From the NCBI RefSeq assembly GCF_000820185.1, contig NZ_CDCA01000028.1:1-64000 (forward strand): a DNA stretch of 64,000 nucleotides. Reading direction: 5' to 3'. Position numbers and translations under genes: made by a program. The notes below the pieces were generated by a model. That model had not been told where the DNA came from. It was given only the letters and a program-made list of their open reading frames with translations, and ran no database searches. This document shows positions 20,558-27,737 of this stretch, piece after piece. Each line of letters opens with the position of its first letter. Within the stretch, counting starts at the first letter, position 1. The DNA is from Aeromonas tecta. GTDB taxonomy: Bacteria > Pseudomonadota > Gammaproteobacteria > Enterobacterales > Aeromonadaceae.

Positions 20558-21298
20558 TCACATCAGCAGCTGTTTCACCGTCTCGAGCAGGGTACGCACA
20601 TCAGCGGGGCGGGTCTGACCGCTCGCGCTGTCGATGATGGAACTGTAGATGTGGGGGATCACCTTCTCGACCCCGGCATCCAGCGCAATGCGTACTATCT
20701 CCTCGAAGTTGTCGAGATCGATGCCACCGGTGGGCTCCAGCCAGAAACCGTGGCGGGCGCAGGCCTCGGCCACTGCCTGATACTCGTCGCGACAGGCCAG
20801 GCCACCCATGGGGAAGAACTTGACCGAGCTGCCACCCATATCTTTGAGCAGGGCGATGGCGGTATCGATGGGCACAATGCCATCGGCCTGCCCGGCACTG
20901 AGCGGGCCGGTGGAGATCTTCACCATGCCGGGGGTACCGGTGGGGGAGATGAGGCCATTCACCAGGCTGTGAGGCTGACCGAGCAGCGCCCGGCTAGCGC
21001 CGACCCCGGTGAACACCTGGTTGACGTGTTGCGGCTGCAACTGGCGCGCCAGCTCGGCCACCATGCCAGATTGCCTGGGATCGCCGGCACCCAGGCCGAT
21101 GGAGAGGGCGTTGTCGATCAGTGCCGCATACTCCCTCATGTCGGCGACGGCAGAGGGCACATCCGGATAGTTTTTGGAGAGCACACCGACCAGGACATGG
21201 CCTTCGGCGGCCTCATAAATGTCGACGGCATTCTGTTTGGATCCTGCCAGCACGTTGAGGCAGACACGGTCACGGTAGTAATTAGGAATAAGGGACAT
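20558..21298 (-). CDS. dgaF: DgaF-like 2-dehydro-3-deoxy-phosphogluconate aldolase
   Basis: 246-residue TIM-barrel aldolase of the KDGP-aldolase family associated with DgaF (EF_0839-like). K160 in SSVKFFPMGG fits the Schiff-base lysine. Expected reaction: KDGP to pyruvate and glyceraldehyde 3-phosphate, completing amino-sugar-acid breakdown after the DgaE step. Its start shares a base with the dgaE-like stop. The true substrate is not shown by sequence. Confidence 0.8.
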   Translation of the reverse strand: MSLIPNYYRDRVCLNVLAGSKQNAVDIYEAAEGHVLVGVLSKNYPDVPSAVADMREYAALIDNALSIGLGAGDPRQSGMVAELARQLQPQHVNQVFTGVGASRALLGQPHSLVNGLISPTGTPGMVKISTGPLSAGQADGIVPIDTAIALLKDMGGSSVKFFPMGGLACRDEYQAVAEACARHGFWLEPTGGIDLDNFEEIVRIALDAGVEKVIPHIYSSIIDSASGQTRPADVRTLLETVKQLLM

Positions 21299-22413
21299 CA
21301 GCGGTTCTCCGAAGCGAGTTGGGCAATGGCAGCATGGATCTGGTCGAGTTGGGCCGGGCTGACGCTGCGCACATCGATCTCGATGTGACCTTCGTTGGCC
21401 TTGTAACCACGGCAGTAGATGGCAGGATTGCCCTGTTGCAGGCGGTCCACCACCTGCACAGTGGTCATACCCAGACGCTCATGGTCGAAGGCGATGTCGG
21501 TGCGGGCGATGTCGCGTCCGGCGCTGTCCCACACCACTTGGGCCTTGACGCCCGTCAGTTGGTTGAGGCGCTCGATGAAGGAACTCATCTTGGCGACCAT
21601 GGCGGCGCCGCTCTCTTTTTCTTTGACCAGGTAGCGTTCGATGGCATGGGTCAGGCCGAGGATCCCCTCCTTGCCCACCTTCATGGCGCGGCCGATGCCG
21701 TTCGCCTGCTGTTTGACCCAGGCCACATACTGGCGCTTGCCGAGTACCAGACCGCTAGTGGGCCCTTCGATGGCCTTGGCACCGCTGTAGATGACCAGAT
21801 CCGCCCCCTGTTGGTAGTAGAGGCGCAAGTCTTCTTCCGCGGCCGCATCGACGATGAGCGGCAGCTGGTGGGTCTTGGCCACCTCGGCGGCCTGAGCTAC
21901 CGATAGAATGCTCTTCTGCACGCAGTGGTGGGATTTGATGTAGAGAATGGCGGCGGTATTGGGATTGATGGCGGCGGCCAGCTGGGCGGGGGAGCACTCG
22001 TTTGCGTAGCCTGCCTCCACTACCTTGCCGCCACCCAGATTGACCATGGTGCCTACCGGCGCCCCGAAGTTCACGTTGTGGCCCTTGGGCAGCACTATCT
22101 CGCTCGGTACCCCGTGGGCATGGGCGTGCAGTTGCTCCAGCCGATAGGCGTCACCGCGTACTATCACGGCGGCCACCGATTGAGCGATGCCGGCGCTGGC
22201 GCAAGAGACCACGACCGCATCCTCCACCTCGAGCAAGTTGGCGAGGTAGGCGCCGGTCTTGTTGACCAGATCCTTCACCTCGAAGTAGTGGCCCAGGCCG
22301 AAATTGACCGCCTCGATCACCTCGGGTTCCGGGGTAGAGACGCCGAGGATGGTCATGCGGCCGGAGGCGTTGATCACCGGCTTGAGCTGATATTTCTCAT
22401 ACACAGAAGACAT
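21298..22413 (-). CDS. dgaE: DgaE-like PLP-dependent ammonia-lyase
   Basis: 371-residue fold-type I PLP enzyme related to D-glucosaminate-6-phosphate ammonia-lyase and to the SelA-like MJ0158 group. K213 in SGAKAIEGP is the likely PLP lysine, with D189 in IVDAAAEED nearby. It would release ammonia from a 2-amino-sugar-acid phosphate to give KDGP. The ATG at 22413 has GGGAA 8 bases upstream; the in-frame ATG at 22428 lacks one. Overlaps the amidohydrolase 3' end by 17 bases. Confidence 0.8.
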   Translation of the reverse strand: MSSVYEKYQLKPVINASGRMTILGVSTPEPEVIEAVNFGLGHYFEVKDLVNKTGAYLANLLEVEDAVVVSCASAGIAQSVAAVIVRGDAYRLEQLHAHAHGVPSEIVLPKGHNVNFGAPVGTMVNLGGGKVVEAGYANECSPAQLAAAINPNTAAILYIKSHHCVQKSILSVAQAAEVAKTHQLPLIVDAAAEEDLRLYYQQGADLVIYSGAKAIEGPTSGLVLGKRQYVAWVKQQANGIGRAMKVGKEGILGLTHAIERYLVKEKESGAAMVAKMSSFIERLNQLTGVKAQVVWDSAGRDIARTDIAFDHERLGMTTVQVVDRLQQGNPAIYCRGYKANEGHIEIDVRSVSPAQLDQIHAAIAQLASENR

Positions 22414-23536
22414 GGTGCGATTTCCCATAGTGAGTCAAAACCAGGTCACCGCCCACCAGGGCGGCGAGGGGAAGCAGTTGCTGGTCACCGGCGCGAGATT
22501 GCGCCTCGGTATCCATAAACAGGGTCGGGCCGCTGGCCAATTCGAAAAGCGTCAGGTCGGCATCGGCGCCCACCTCGAGCCGTCCCTTGCCCGGTAGGCG
22601 CAGGGCATCGGCCGCCTGATGAGTGACGCAGGCGAGTACCTGTTCAAGGCTCATGCCGATGACGAAAAACTTGGACATCACATGAGCCAGGCTATAGACG
22701 GGCCCCTTGATGCGGTTCTTGCAGTAGATGTCGGAGCTGATGGTGTGGGGCAAGATGCCTTGGCGGATGGCGTGCTCCGCCACCTCGAAGCTGAAGCTGG
22801 CACCGCCGTGGCCGATGTCGAGCCGCAGGCCCCGTTGCATCGCCTCACGCACCGCTACTCTCAGTTCACCGGCTGGCGTCAGGATGCGGTTGGGTTTGCC
22901 GTTGAAGCAGTGGGTCAGCAGATCACCGTCCCCCAGCAGGGCGGCGATTTCGTCCAGATCTGGCGGGGTGTTGCCGACGTGCACCATCAGCGGCAGGCTG
23001 CCGTTATCGCGCTGGATCTGCTTGGCGATACGCAGCGGTTGCAAGCCATTCTCTCCGACTACGCTGCCACTCATGCGTGCCTTGATGCCGACGATGAACG
23101 AGGGGTGGCGGCGAATGGCCGCCTGGGCCAGCGCCGGGTCTATGTCGGCCGGATTGGCCAGCTCGTTCTGGCGCAACAGGCCGATGCGGGAGATGTTGAG
23201 CAGGGCGTGCACCCGGGTCTTGCAGCCAGCCGCCAGCCGCTGGAACGCATCCACGTCGTCGGCGCCGGTGCTACCTGCATCGATGACGGTGGTGACTCCC
23301 GCTTCCACCCCGACCTTGTCTGGCTCATCCTGATAGATGGGGGAGGCGGGATAGCAGTGGGTGTGGCCGTCGATCCAGCCGGCACTGACCCAGACCTCGC
23401 CTGCCAGAGTGAGGGTTTGCTTCGCCTCGGCCGCCGCAGGCAGCTGGCCGAGGGCCGCTATCTTGCCATCCACAATGGCGATATCGATGAGCTCACCGTT
23501 TCCCTGGCGCCCCGCTCTGATGATCATGTCGTACAT
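22397..23536 (-). CDS. Amidohydrolase/deacetylase-family metalloenzyme (EF_0837/AHA_3915 type)
   Basis: 379 residues, amidohydrolase superfamily. H58 and H60 in DGHTH bind metal, K152 in VGIKARMSGS is the candidate carboxylated bridging lysine, and further histidines occur in MVHVGN and LTHCFNG, with an aspartate in SSDIYC. Predicted to hydrolyse an N-acyl or cyclic amide bond, supplying the free amine that the DgaE-like enzyme needs. AGAGGGA precedes the chosen ATG. Substrate unknown. Confidence 0.78.
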   Translation of the reverse strand: MYDMIIRAGRQGNGELIDIAIVDGKIAALGQLPAAAEAKQTLTLAGEVWVSAGWIDGHTHCYPASPIYQDEPDKVGVEAGVTTVIDAGSTGADDVDAFQRLAAGCKTRVHALLNISRIGLLRQNELANPADIDPALAQAAIRRHPSFIVGIKARMSGSVVGENGLQPLRIAKQIQRDNGSLPLMVHVGNTPPDLDEIAALLGDGDLLTHCFNGKPNRILTPAGELRVAVREAMQRGLRLDIGHGGASFSFEVAEHAIRQGILPHTISSDIYCKNRIKGPVYSLAHVMSKFFVIGMSLEQVLACVTHQAADALRLPGKGRLEVGADADLTLFELASGPTLFMDTEAQSRAGDQQLLPLAALVGGDLVLTHYGKSHHVFCV

Positions 23537-23697
23537 GCTGATATCCCTCTTGGAACCTGCTTGCGCTCTTACTGCGAGGCCGTGATCAAGGCTCATGTGC
23601 TGCTCGGAATCCTCACGTATATCTATACGCTCCGGTTCCTGCGCTGCTCTTCACCTTGCTGACGACCTCTCGCAACAGATCGCAAACAGGTTCTTAA

Positions 23698-23716
23698 ATG
23701 CCGTCCGAGAGACGGC
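23698..23716 (-). other. Intra-operon hairpin between DUF4310 and amidohydrolase genes
   Basis: On the minus strand GCCGTC-TCTCG-GACGGC forms a 6-bp stem with a 5-base loop shortly after the DUF4310 stop, within a 186-base gap. There is no T-run; it may be an mRNA-processing or stability element that separates transporter-gene and enzyme-gene expression. Confidence 0.4.
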
Positions 23717-23722
23717 CTGTGA

Positions 23723-24373
23723 TTAAGCCAGGGCGACCGGGAAGAAGGTGCCGAGCAGCATGGCCCCCAGGATGGCACCGCCGGTGATGGGCTTGTTCCA
23801 GATGTAGAACAGCAGTGCACCCAGCAGGGAACCCAGCCCGATGGGGATGGAGGCGCCCATGGCGGAGAGGATGATCAAGGGGCCGAGGAAGCGACCCGAG
23901 CTGTTGCCAGCCCCCATCATCACATCCGCACCGTAGGTGGAGTTGCTCTGGTTGATGGTGAACTTGCGCGCCAGGATGATCACATAGCCGATGGCCAGAC
24001 CAATCCCCATGCCCGTCGCCAGCGAGGCGCCGAAGTTCTCCACCGGATAGAGGATGCCGGCCCCCAGCAGCAGGGCGGGCACACCAAGGCCGACCCCGGT
24101 CTGGATGGCGCCGCCGATATCCAGGATCCCCACCAGGGAACCCTCGATGATGCGGGCGAACAGGAAGCTGGCACCGAAGGCTGCGACCGCGCCGTAGGCA
24201 CCGGTGTCCATGCCGGCTTTCAGCATGGCGACGAAGGCCACCTCGTTGAAGGCGCCGACACCGTACAGGTAAAACATATGGGTACCGGCGAAGACCCCGG
24301 CCGACAGCAGGCCGACGAAGATGGGGAAGGACCAGTCCGCATACCAGAAGTTGTTTCTCAATTTCTCATCCAT
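23723..24373 (-). CDS. DUF4310 membrane protein (EF_0833/AHA_3914 family)
   Basis: 216 residues, glycine-rich with about six hydrophobic segments. N-terminal FWYADWSFPIFVGLLSAGVF and central GGAIQTGVGLGVPALLLGAGI are typical of this uncharacterised family. Always found with DUF4311, DUF4312 and the SFCGS protein, so probably half of a two-component permease in the inner membrane. Starts 11 bases after the DUF4311 stop. Function is inferred only from context. Confidence 0.8.
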   Translation of the reverse strand: MDEKLRNNFWYADWSFPIFVGLLSAGVFAGTHMFYLYGVGAFNEVAFVAMLKAGMDTGAYGAVAAFGASFLFARIIEGSLVGILDIGGAIQTGVGLGVPALLLGAGILYPVENFGASLATGMGIGLAIGYVIILARKFTINQSNSTYGADVMMGAGNSSGRFLGPLIILSAMGASIPIGLGSLLGALLFYIWNKPITGGAILGAMLLGTFFPVALA

Positions 24374-24384
24374 GGATTGGTCCC

Positions 24385-25161
24385 TTATTTACCGCTTATC
24401 AGGTTATGGACATTTTCCAGCCACAGGGGGATCCCCAGGTGGAAGGACTCGATCAGTTTCATGTCAAAGCCACGGAAGAATCCGCTCAACACGAACAGCA
24501 GTACGATGGCCGCCATCATCACCTTGGTGACGTGGTTCCAGCCGCTCTCTTCCACACCCTTGCCGATCAGGATGCCGAGTACCAGACCCGGTACGGCGTT
24601 GCCCATGATGAGCTGCGCCAGACCGCCGAAGATGGTGGCCCAGAAGCCGGATTTTTTGCCCGCCTCGATGGCAGCCAGCCAGAAGATCACCGGCATGACG
24701 GTGTTGACCAGCAGGTTGGCGGCAGGCACCAGCACCTTGACGGCGGTGACTTGCAGGGCGGCCGGAACGGCGGCGGCCGTGCTGTTGAGGAAGGCGACGA
24801 CGATGGCACCTATGATGCCGCCGGCGATGGCCATCTTCTTGGGATCGTGCAGGGTGCTGGTGATATCCCGGTTCTTGACCAGCAGCGCGGCCGTGGCCCA
24901 GTGCGGGATGATGCGGTGGTCCACATCCTGGGTGAAGGCACCGGCCGCGACGGTCGAGGCCCAGGCGTTGAAAAAGAAGCCAAGACCGAAGGAGAAGTGG
25001 GACGCGGGATCTCCTTCACAGGAATTGAGCTCCCCCAGGGTACGGAAGGCACCCATGCCCTGCACGGTCGGGGCGTGGAACATCCGCGCCGCACCGACCC
25101 CCACCCCGACGCCGACCAGGCCGCCGATGATCAATGATTTGAAAAGAATGATTAGAAACAT
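24385..25161 (-). CDS. DUF4311 membrane protein (EF_0832/AHA_3913 family)
   Basis: 258 residues from the ATG giving MFLIILFKSL, with about seven hydrophobic segments and a cytoplasm- or periplasm-exposed loop holding ELNSCEGDPASHF. The pattern of glycine-rich helices resembles a transporter. The upstream in-frame ATG (25215) would overlap DUF4312 and place a hydrophilic stretch before the first helix, so it was rejected; AAAGGAC precedes the chosen start. Likely partner of DUF4310. Confidence 0.8.
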   Translation of the reverse strand: MFLIILFKSLIIGGLVGVGVGVGAARMFHAPTVQGMGAFRTLGELNSCEGDPASHFSFGLGFFFNAWASTVAAGAFTQDVDHRIIPHWATAALLVKNRDITSTLHDPKKMAIAGGIIGAIVVAFLNSTAAAVPAALQVTAVKVLVPAANLLVNTVMPVIFWLAAIEAGKKSGFWATIFGGLAQLIMGNAVPGLVLGILIGKGVEESGWNHVTKVMMAAIVLLFVLSGFFRGFDMKLIESFHLGIPLWLENVHNLISGK

Positions 25162-25183
25162 CCAACATGTCCTTTTTGTGGGG

Positions 25184-25480
25184 CTACACCAGGGTGAAAG
25201 CGACCTTGTCGGCATCCAGGCTGGCGACCTTGACCGTGATCTCCAGCTGGACGCGGAATTCGCGACGTTGGCGCGGCAGGAAGAAGAACAGGAACTTCTC
25301 CACCCGGACCGATTCCTCGGCCTTGAGCACCTGCACCTCGACCGGCTCGATGCGCAGCATCACGCGCGGGTTGTCCTTGAGCAGCGTGGGCTGCACCTGG
25401 CTGAGGGCGGAGGCGAACGCCTGCTGGCGAGTCGCCCCCTTGCCATTGACGATGACCTGGGTGGTGAAGTGTTCGTTCAT
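25184..25480 (-). CDS. DUF4312 protein (EF_0831/AHA_3912 family)
   Basis: 98-residue soluble protein (begins MNEHFTTQVIV), alternating hydrophobic/charged beta-rich pattern, no signal or membrane segment. Family of unknown function, known only with the DUF4310/4311 transporter genes; probably a cytoplasmic subunit. Start overlaps the SFCGS stop (ATGA). Confidence 0.78.
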   Translation of the reverse strand: MNEHFTTQVIVNGKGATRQQAFASALSQVQPTLLKDNPRVMLRIEPVEVQVLKAEESVRVEKFLFFFLPRQRREFRVQLEITVKVASLDADKVAFTLV

Positions 25481-25845
25481 CAGACGCGACCGTGCTTCTT
25501 GGCGAAGGCTTCGATCAGCTTCTGACCCAGCTCTTCCTTGTCATTGAAGCCAAAGCCCAGCACCACGCAGCCGTCGTTGATGGCGGTGACGCCCTCTTCG
25601 ACCGAGCGCATGCCGTAGCGGCACTTGTAGCCGTACTTGGTTTGGGCGGTGATGGCGCCAGCGCCGCCGCTGCCGCAGAAGGAGATGCCAAGATCCGCCT
25701 GCTCCTTGTTCATCACATCACCGAGCTTCATGTCGGCGGCCATGCCGGGGATCACTGTCACGCTGGCACCGGCGGCTTCTGCCCCCGCACCGACTTTCTG
25801 ACCCTTGCCGAGACGATCTCCGATTACGAGTTTGATAGCTGACAT
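25480..25845 (-). CDS. SFCGS-family glycine-rich protein (EF_0830/AHA_3911 family)
   Basis: 121-residue soluble protein named for its SFCGSGGAGA motif (C57-C60 region), with a second cysteine in YKCRYG. A cysteine in a small glycine-rich loop at this place in a transporter operon recalls PTS EIIB domains, but I cannot show homology. The ATG follows the PRD-protein stop directly, with GGAG upstream. Confidence 0.78.
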   Translation of the reverse strand: MSAIKLVIGDRLGKGQKVGAGAEAAGASVTVIPGMAADMKLGDVMNKEQADLGISFCGSGGAGAITAQTKYGYKCRYGMRSVEEGVTAINDGCVVLGFGFNDKEELGQKLIEAFAKKHGRV

Positions 25846-26208
25846 TTAGATATCTCCTTTGATGACACTGAGTTCATTTTCTTTGGCCACTTCGAAGTGG
25901 ACGGATAACAGGTGGGCTTCTTCATAGGCCAGCTTGTCCAGCCAGGCGACGACCTGCTCGGCCAGTCGCAGGGAGAGCGGTGAGATCTCATCAAACAGGC
26001 TGAGGTCGACTTCCGGCAGGGATTCACCGCTGTAGGATCGCCACACCATGGCTTTGACATGGGAGGCCAGCATCTGGATCTGGACGTCATTGGGGATAAT
26101 CCCCTGCTCGCCCAGCAGCGCATGGATGCGTGCCAGGGTAAGGTCGGTCTTGCGCAGCAATGCCGGGCTATCCGGGGTCAGGGCGGTGTCATGGGTGTCG
26201 GTAGTCAA
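25846..26208 (-). CDS. Small PRD-domain protein (EF_0829/AHA_3910 family)
   Basis: 120-residue stand-alone PTS-regulation domain without a DNA-binding part. Conserved histidines occur in MLASHVKAMV and LLSVHFEVAKENE. Probably senses PTS phosphorylation state or binds the transporter or regulator. First gene of the accessory operon, so the main promoter should lie upstream in 26209-26526. Confidence 0.78.
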   Translation of the reverse strand: MTTDTHDTALTPDSPALLRKTDLTLARIHALLGEQGIIPNDVQIQMLASHVKAMVWRSYSGESLPEVDLSLFDEISPLSLRLAEQVVAWLDKLAYEEAHLLSVHFEVAKENELSVIKGDI

Positions 26209-26434
26209 GGTCTGCTCTCCAAGGCTGGCAGAAGGGATGGGACTACCCTAAGGCTGCAAGGAGGCGCGGAGGAGGCAGGTTTTTTCCGATTCGAAGCGGA
26301 AATCCGGCAATCCGGGGGCTCGAAAACGGTTTTTTTGTGCGGCTGGGGCAGAAAAAGGTTTGAATGGGACTGATGTTGTGTGATCGATGCCGCACTTTGT
26401 CGATGGCGGTGGCATGGGCAGCATGAGTGGAAAC

Positions 26435-26450
26435 TGTGAGTGATCTCACG
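26435..26450 (-). promoter_or_regulatory. Candidate CRP-binding site for the accessory operon
   Basis: TGTGA-GTGATC-TCACG matches the CRP consensus TGTGA-N6-TCACA at nine of ten half-site positions. It lies 227 bases upstream of the first gene (PRD protein), which is far but possible with a long leader. Fits carbon-catabolite control of a catabolic operon. Confidence 0.6.
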
Positions 26451-26481
26451 GACGGCGGAGGGATTCACAAGGCGTGGGCAA

Positions 26482-26511
26482 CAAAAAGGGGCACCTTGGT
26501 GCCCCTTTTGT
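26482..26511 (-). terminator. Terminator of degS
   Basis: CAAAAAGGGGCACC / GGTGCCCCTTTTG hairpin about 16 bases after the degS stop, with a T-run on the minus strand. Confidence 0.9.
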
Positions 26512-26526
26512 ACAACAGTGTCTGCG

Positions 26527-27648
26527 CTAGCTGGCGGAAGCGGCGCTGGTGGCCGGCAGGTTCTGGTAACGCACGTCTTCCTCGATGATGACCTCGACGT
26601 CCAGCGGCTTGCCATTGCGGATCACCGAGATGGTGAGTTTGGTGCCGGGGCGGCTCTCGACGATCTTGTCCATAACGGCTCTCACCCCGCTGATGGCCTC
26701 GCCGTTGACCTTGATGAGCACATCCCCGCGCTTGAGGCCCGCCTTGCTGGCCGGCCCTGCCGGATCCAGGCTCTCCACCACCAGGCCTTGCAAGTCACCT
26801 AAGTTCATCATGCGGGCGACTATGGGGTTGATCTCGACGCTGGAGATGCCGAGGTAGCCGCGAATGACCCGGCCGTTGGCGATCAGCTCGTCCATGATGC
26901 GTTTAGCCAGCTTGTAGGGGATGGCGAAGCTGATGCCGTAGCTCTCTTGATTGCCGTTGAGGTGATAGGCGGCGGTGTTGATGCCCACCAGATCGCCGCG
27001 ACCGTTGACCAGGGCGCCGCCCGAGTTGCCCTCGTTGATGGCGGCGTCGGTCTGCAGCAGATCCTGCCGGCCATTGCTGTCTGGCCCCATGCTGGACAGA
27101 CCGATGCGCCCGGTGGCGCTGATGATGCCCTGGGTGATGGTCTGACCGACGTTGTAGGGGTTGCCGATGGCGAGTACCACATCGCCTACATCCGGCAGCC
27201 GGTCAGGATCTTGCGGGATCACCGGCAGGTTGTCCGATTCGATGTAGAGCACCGCCAGATCGGTCAGCTTGTCGGAGCCGACCAGCTCGGCGCTGAATAC
27301 CCGGCCATCTTGCAGTGCGACGATGATCTGGTCCGCATCGGCGATGACGTGATAGTTGGTCAGCACATGGCCACGGGAGCTCATTATGACCCCAGAGCCC
27401 AGCCCTTGCGGTCTGAGTTCAGCTTTCTCGCCACGATTGCCGGCGAAACTGCGGGTGTAGATGTTGACGACGGCAGGGCCGGCGCGATGTGCGGCGTAGG
27501 AGAAACTCAGTTCACGGGCATTGGTGATGAGGCCTGGCAGAGGGGCGCCGCCACGAAAATTGGGGAACAGCAACAACAAGAGCGCCGCAACGGTGAGGCC
27601 GAAGCCGACAGACTTGCCCAAGTAGCTGATCAAAGGTGGGATTTTCAT
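26527..27648 (-). CDS. degS: DegS, site-1 protease of the sigma-E stress response
   Basis: 373 residues: membrane anchor (about 13-31), trypsin-like domain with triad H100 (TNYHV), D130 (LTDLA) and S209 (EGNSGG), then one PDZ domain (about 265-355). Misfolded outer-membrane protein C-termini bind the PDZ and trigger cleavage of RseA. One PDZ plus an anchor separates it from DegP/DegQ. Adjacent to degQ as in E. coli. Confidence 0.95.
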   Translation of the reverse strand: MKIPPLISYLGKSVGFGLTVAALLLLLFPNFRGGAPLPGLITNARELSFSYAAHRAGPAVVNIYTRSFAGNRGEKAELRPQGLGSGVIMSSRGHVLTNYHVIADADQIIVALQDGRVFSAELVGSDKLTDLAVLYIESDNLPVIPQDPDRLPDVGDVVLAIGNPYNVGQTITQGIISATGRIGLSSMGPDSNGRQDLLQTDAAINEGNSGGALVNGRGDLVGINTAAYHLNGNQESYGISFAIPYKLAKRIMDELIANGRVIRGYLGISSVEINPIVARMMNLGDLQGLVVESLDPAGPASKAGLKRGDVLIKVNGEAISGVRAVMDKIVESRPGTKLTISVIRNGKPLDVEVIIEEDVRYQNLPATSAASAS

Positions 27649-27706
27649 GTCATTCTCATCCGTACATGCTGCGCGCAGAGAATAACACTATCGGTGGATA
27701 AAAATC

Positions 27707-27733
27707 ACCCGCGGCGGTTGCCGCGGGTGTGAG
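27707..27733 (-). terminator. Terminator of degQ
   Basis: CACCCGCGGC / GCCGCGGGTG hairpin directly after the degQ stop, followed on the minus strand by ATTTTTAT. Confidence 0.9.
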
Positions 27734-27737
27734 GGAC

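Larger units (their letters stand above)
26209..26526. other. Control region between the accessory operon and degS
   Basis: These 318 bases hold no convincing gene. They contain the degS terminator (26482-26511), a good CRP-like site (26435-26450), a second weaker TGTGA half-site near 26379 and T/A-tracts at about 26280 and 26330. The operon promoter should be here; no clear -35/-10 or sigma-54 site was found. Confidence 0.5.

Noticed and set aside
18954-20618. A 554-codon open frame on the plus strand opposite the PRD regulator
   Set aside because: It lies wholly antisense to a gene with clear domains, and its composition (rich in Q, G, V, L, A) is that of a codon shadow in GC-rich DNA.
22619-23662. 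A 347-codon open frame on the plus strand opposite the amidohydrolase
   Set aside because: Antisense to a gene with recognisable metal-binding motifs; no family resemblance or ribosome binding site.
26379-26394. TGTGATCGATGCCGCA considered as a second CRP site
   Set aside because: The second half-site is poor (CCGCA versus TCACA), so it was not listed as an independent site.
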